This document shows, piece by piece, positions 63,674-64,000 of a stretch of 64,000 nucleotides of DNA. Both the position numbers and the translations under genes were made by a program. Location: NCBI GenBank assembly GCA_018433085.1, contig JAHDRW010000004.1, positions 93,831-157,830 of the forward strand. Reading direction: 5' to 3'. The stretch is from Deltaproteobacteria bacterium (GTDB lineage: Bacteria > Desulfobacterota > Desulfomonilia > UBA1062). The notes beneath the pieces were generated by a model. It saw nothing but the letters and a program-made list of their open reading frames with translations, ran no database searches and had not been told where the DNA came from. Within the stretch, counting starts at the first letter, position 1. Each line of letters opens with the position of its first letter.

Positions 63674-63744
63674 ACATTCGTCTAATTTGTCCGGTTAAAC
63701 CCGGTATGATACCTTTAAAGAAAATAAAAGGAAGAGAGTGATTA

Positions 63745-64000
<256 letters not shown>

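Overview
The window looks like the chromosome of an anaerobic, GC-rich Gram-negative bacterium, most plausibly a Desulfobacterota (former Deltaproteobacteria) lineage of the kind that degrades fatty or aromatic acids. The support is indirect: many beta-oxidation genes, oxygen-sensitive enzymes (a glycyl radical enzyme, a tungsten-type aldehyde oxidoreductase, a 4-hydroxybutyryl-CoA dehydratase homologue), sigma-54 promoters with large sigma-54 activators, outer-membrane beta-barrel proteins and a TRAP transporter. The species cannot be named from the sequence.

Left part (1-14.5 kb). A minus-strand acyl-CoA operon (thiolase, enoyl-CoA hydratase, large acyl-CoA dehydrogenase, 4-hydroxybutyryl-CoA dehydratase homologue running off the edge) lies beside a double-headed TetR regulator and a 3-hydroxyacyl-CoA dehydrogenase. 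After a universal stress protein comes a second minus-strand operon (MaoC hydratase, short-chain dehydrogenase, acyl-CoA dehydrogenase) with a strong palindrome upstream, then a TRAP transporter (DctP, DctQ, DctM). Together these can import an organic acid and run CoA-ester beta-oxidation.

Middle (14.5-38.6 kb). A gene-poor stretch is followed by a DnaQ-type exonuclease, a 29-residue membrane peptide downstream of a perfect FNR-type box, and a cold-shock protein. A 5'-truncated sigma-54 activator pseudogene has a dispersed repeat at its breakpoint. It sits next to an orphan sigma-54 promoter that faces an unusual 571-residue acyl-CoA dehydrogenase. Then come an outer-membrane protein, SrkA kinase, peptide release factor 3, a nucleoside phosphorylase, a MetA-type outer-membrane protein, an MFS transporter with a YtcJ-like amidohydrolase, a NarL/NarX-type two-component pair, a tRNA m1A methyltransferase, and three small singletons (metallo-beta-lactamase fold, CGGC protein, alpha/beta hydrolase lipoprotein).

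Right part (38.7-63.4 kb). This is the most interesting section. A ten-gene minus-strand cluster contains a glycyl radical enzyme, a four-cluster ferredoxin, an aldehyde:ferredoxin oxidoreductase, an FAD/NAD oxidoreductase, a DUF6282 TIM-barrel hydrolase, the glycyl radical activase, a PreA-like flavoprotein, an MFS transporter, an AraC regulator and a class-III aminotransferase. It is flanked by two paralogous ~1035-residue activators (winged helix, TPR, GAF, sigma-54 AAA+, Fis-type HTH) and two more MFS transporters. One activator is divergent from the glycyl radical enzyme; the other is divergent from an MFS gene that has its own sigma-54 promoter. I read this as an undescribed, substrate-induced anaerobic catabolic pathway: uptake by MFS, transamination or ring hydrolysis/reduction, radical C-X or C-C cleavage, and oxidation of the resulting aldehyde. 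The substrate is unknown.

Right edge (63.5-64 kb). A bidirectional terminator separates the last activator from 5S rRNA and the 3' end of 23S rRNA, both on the minus strand.
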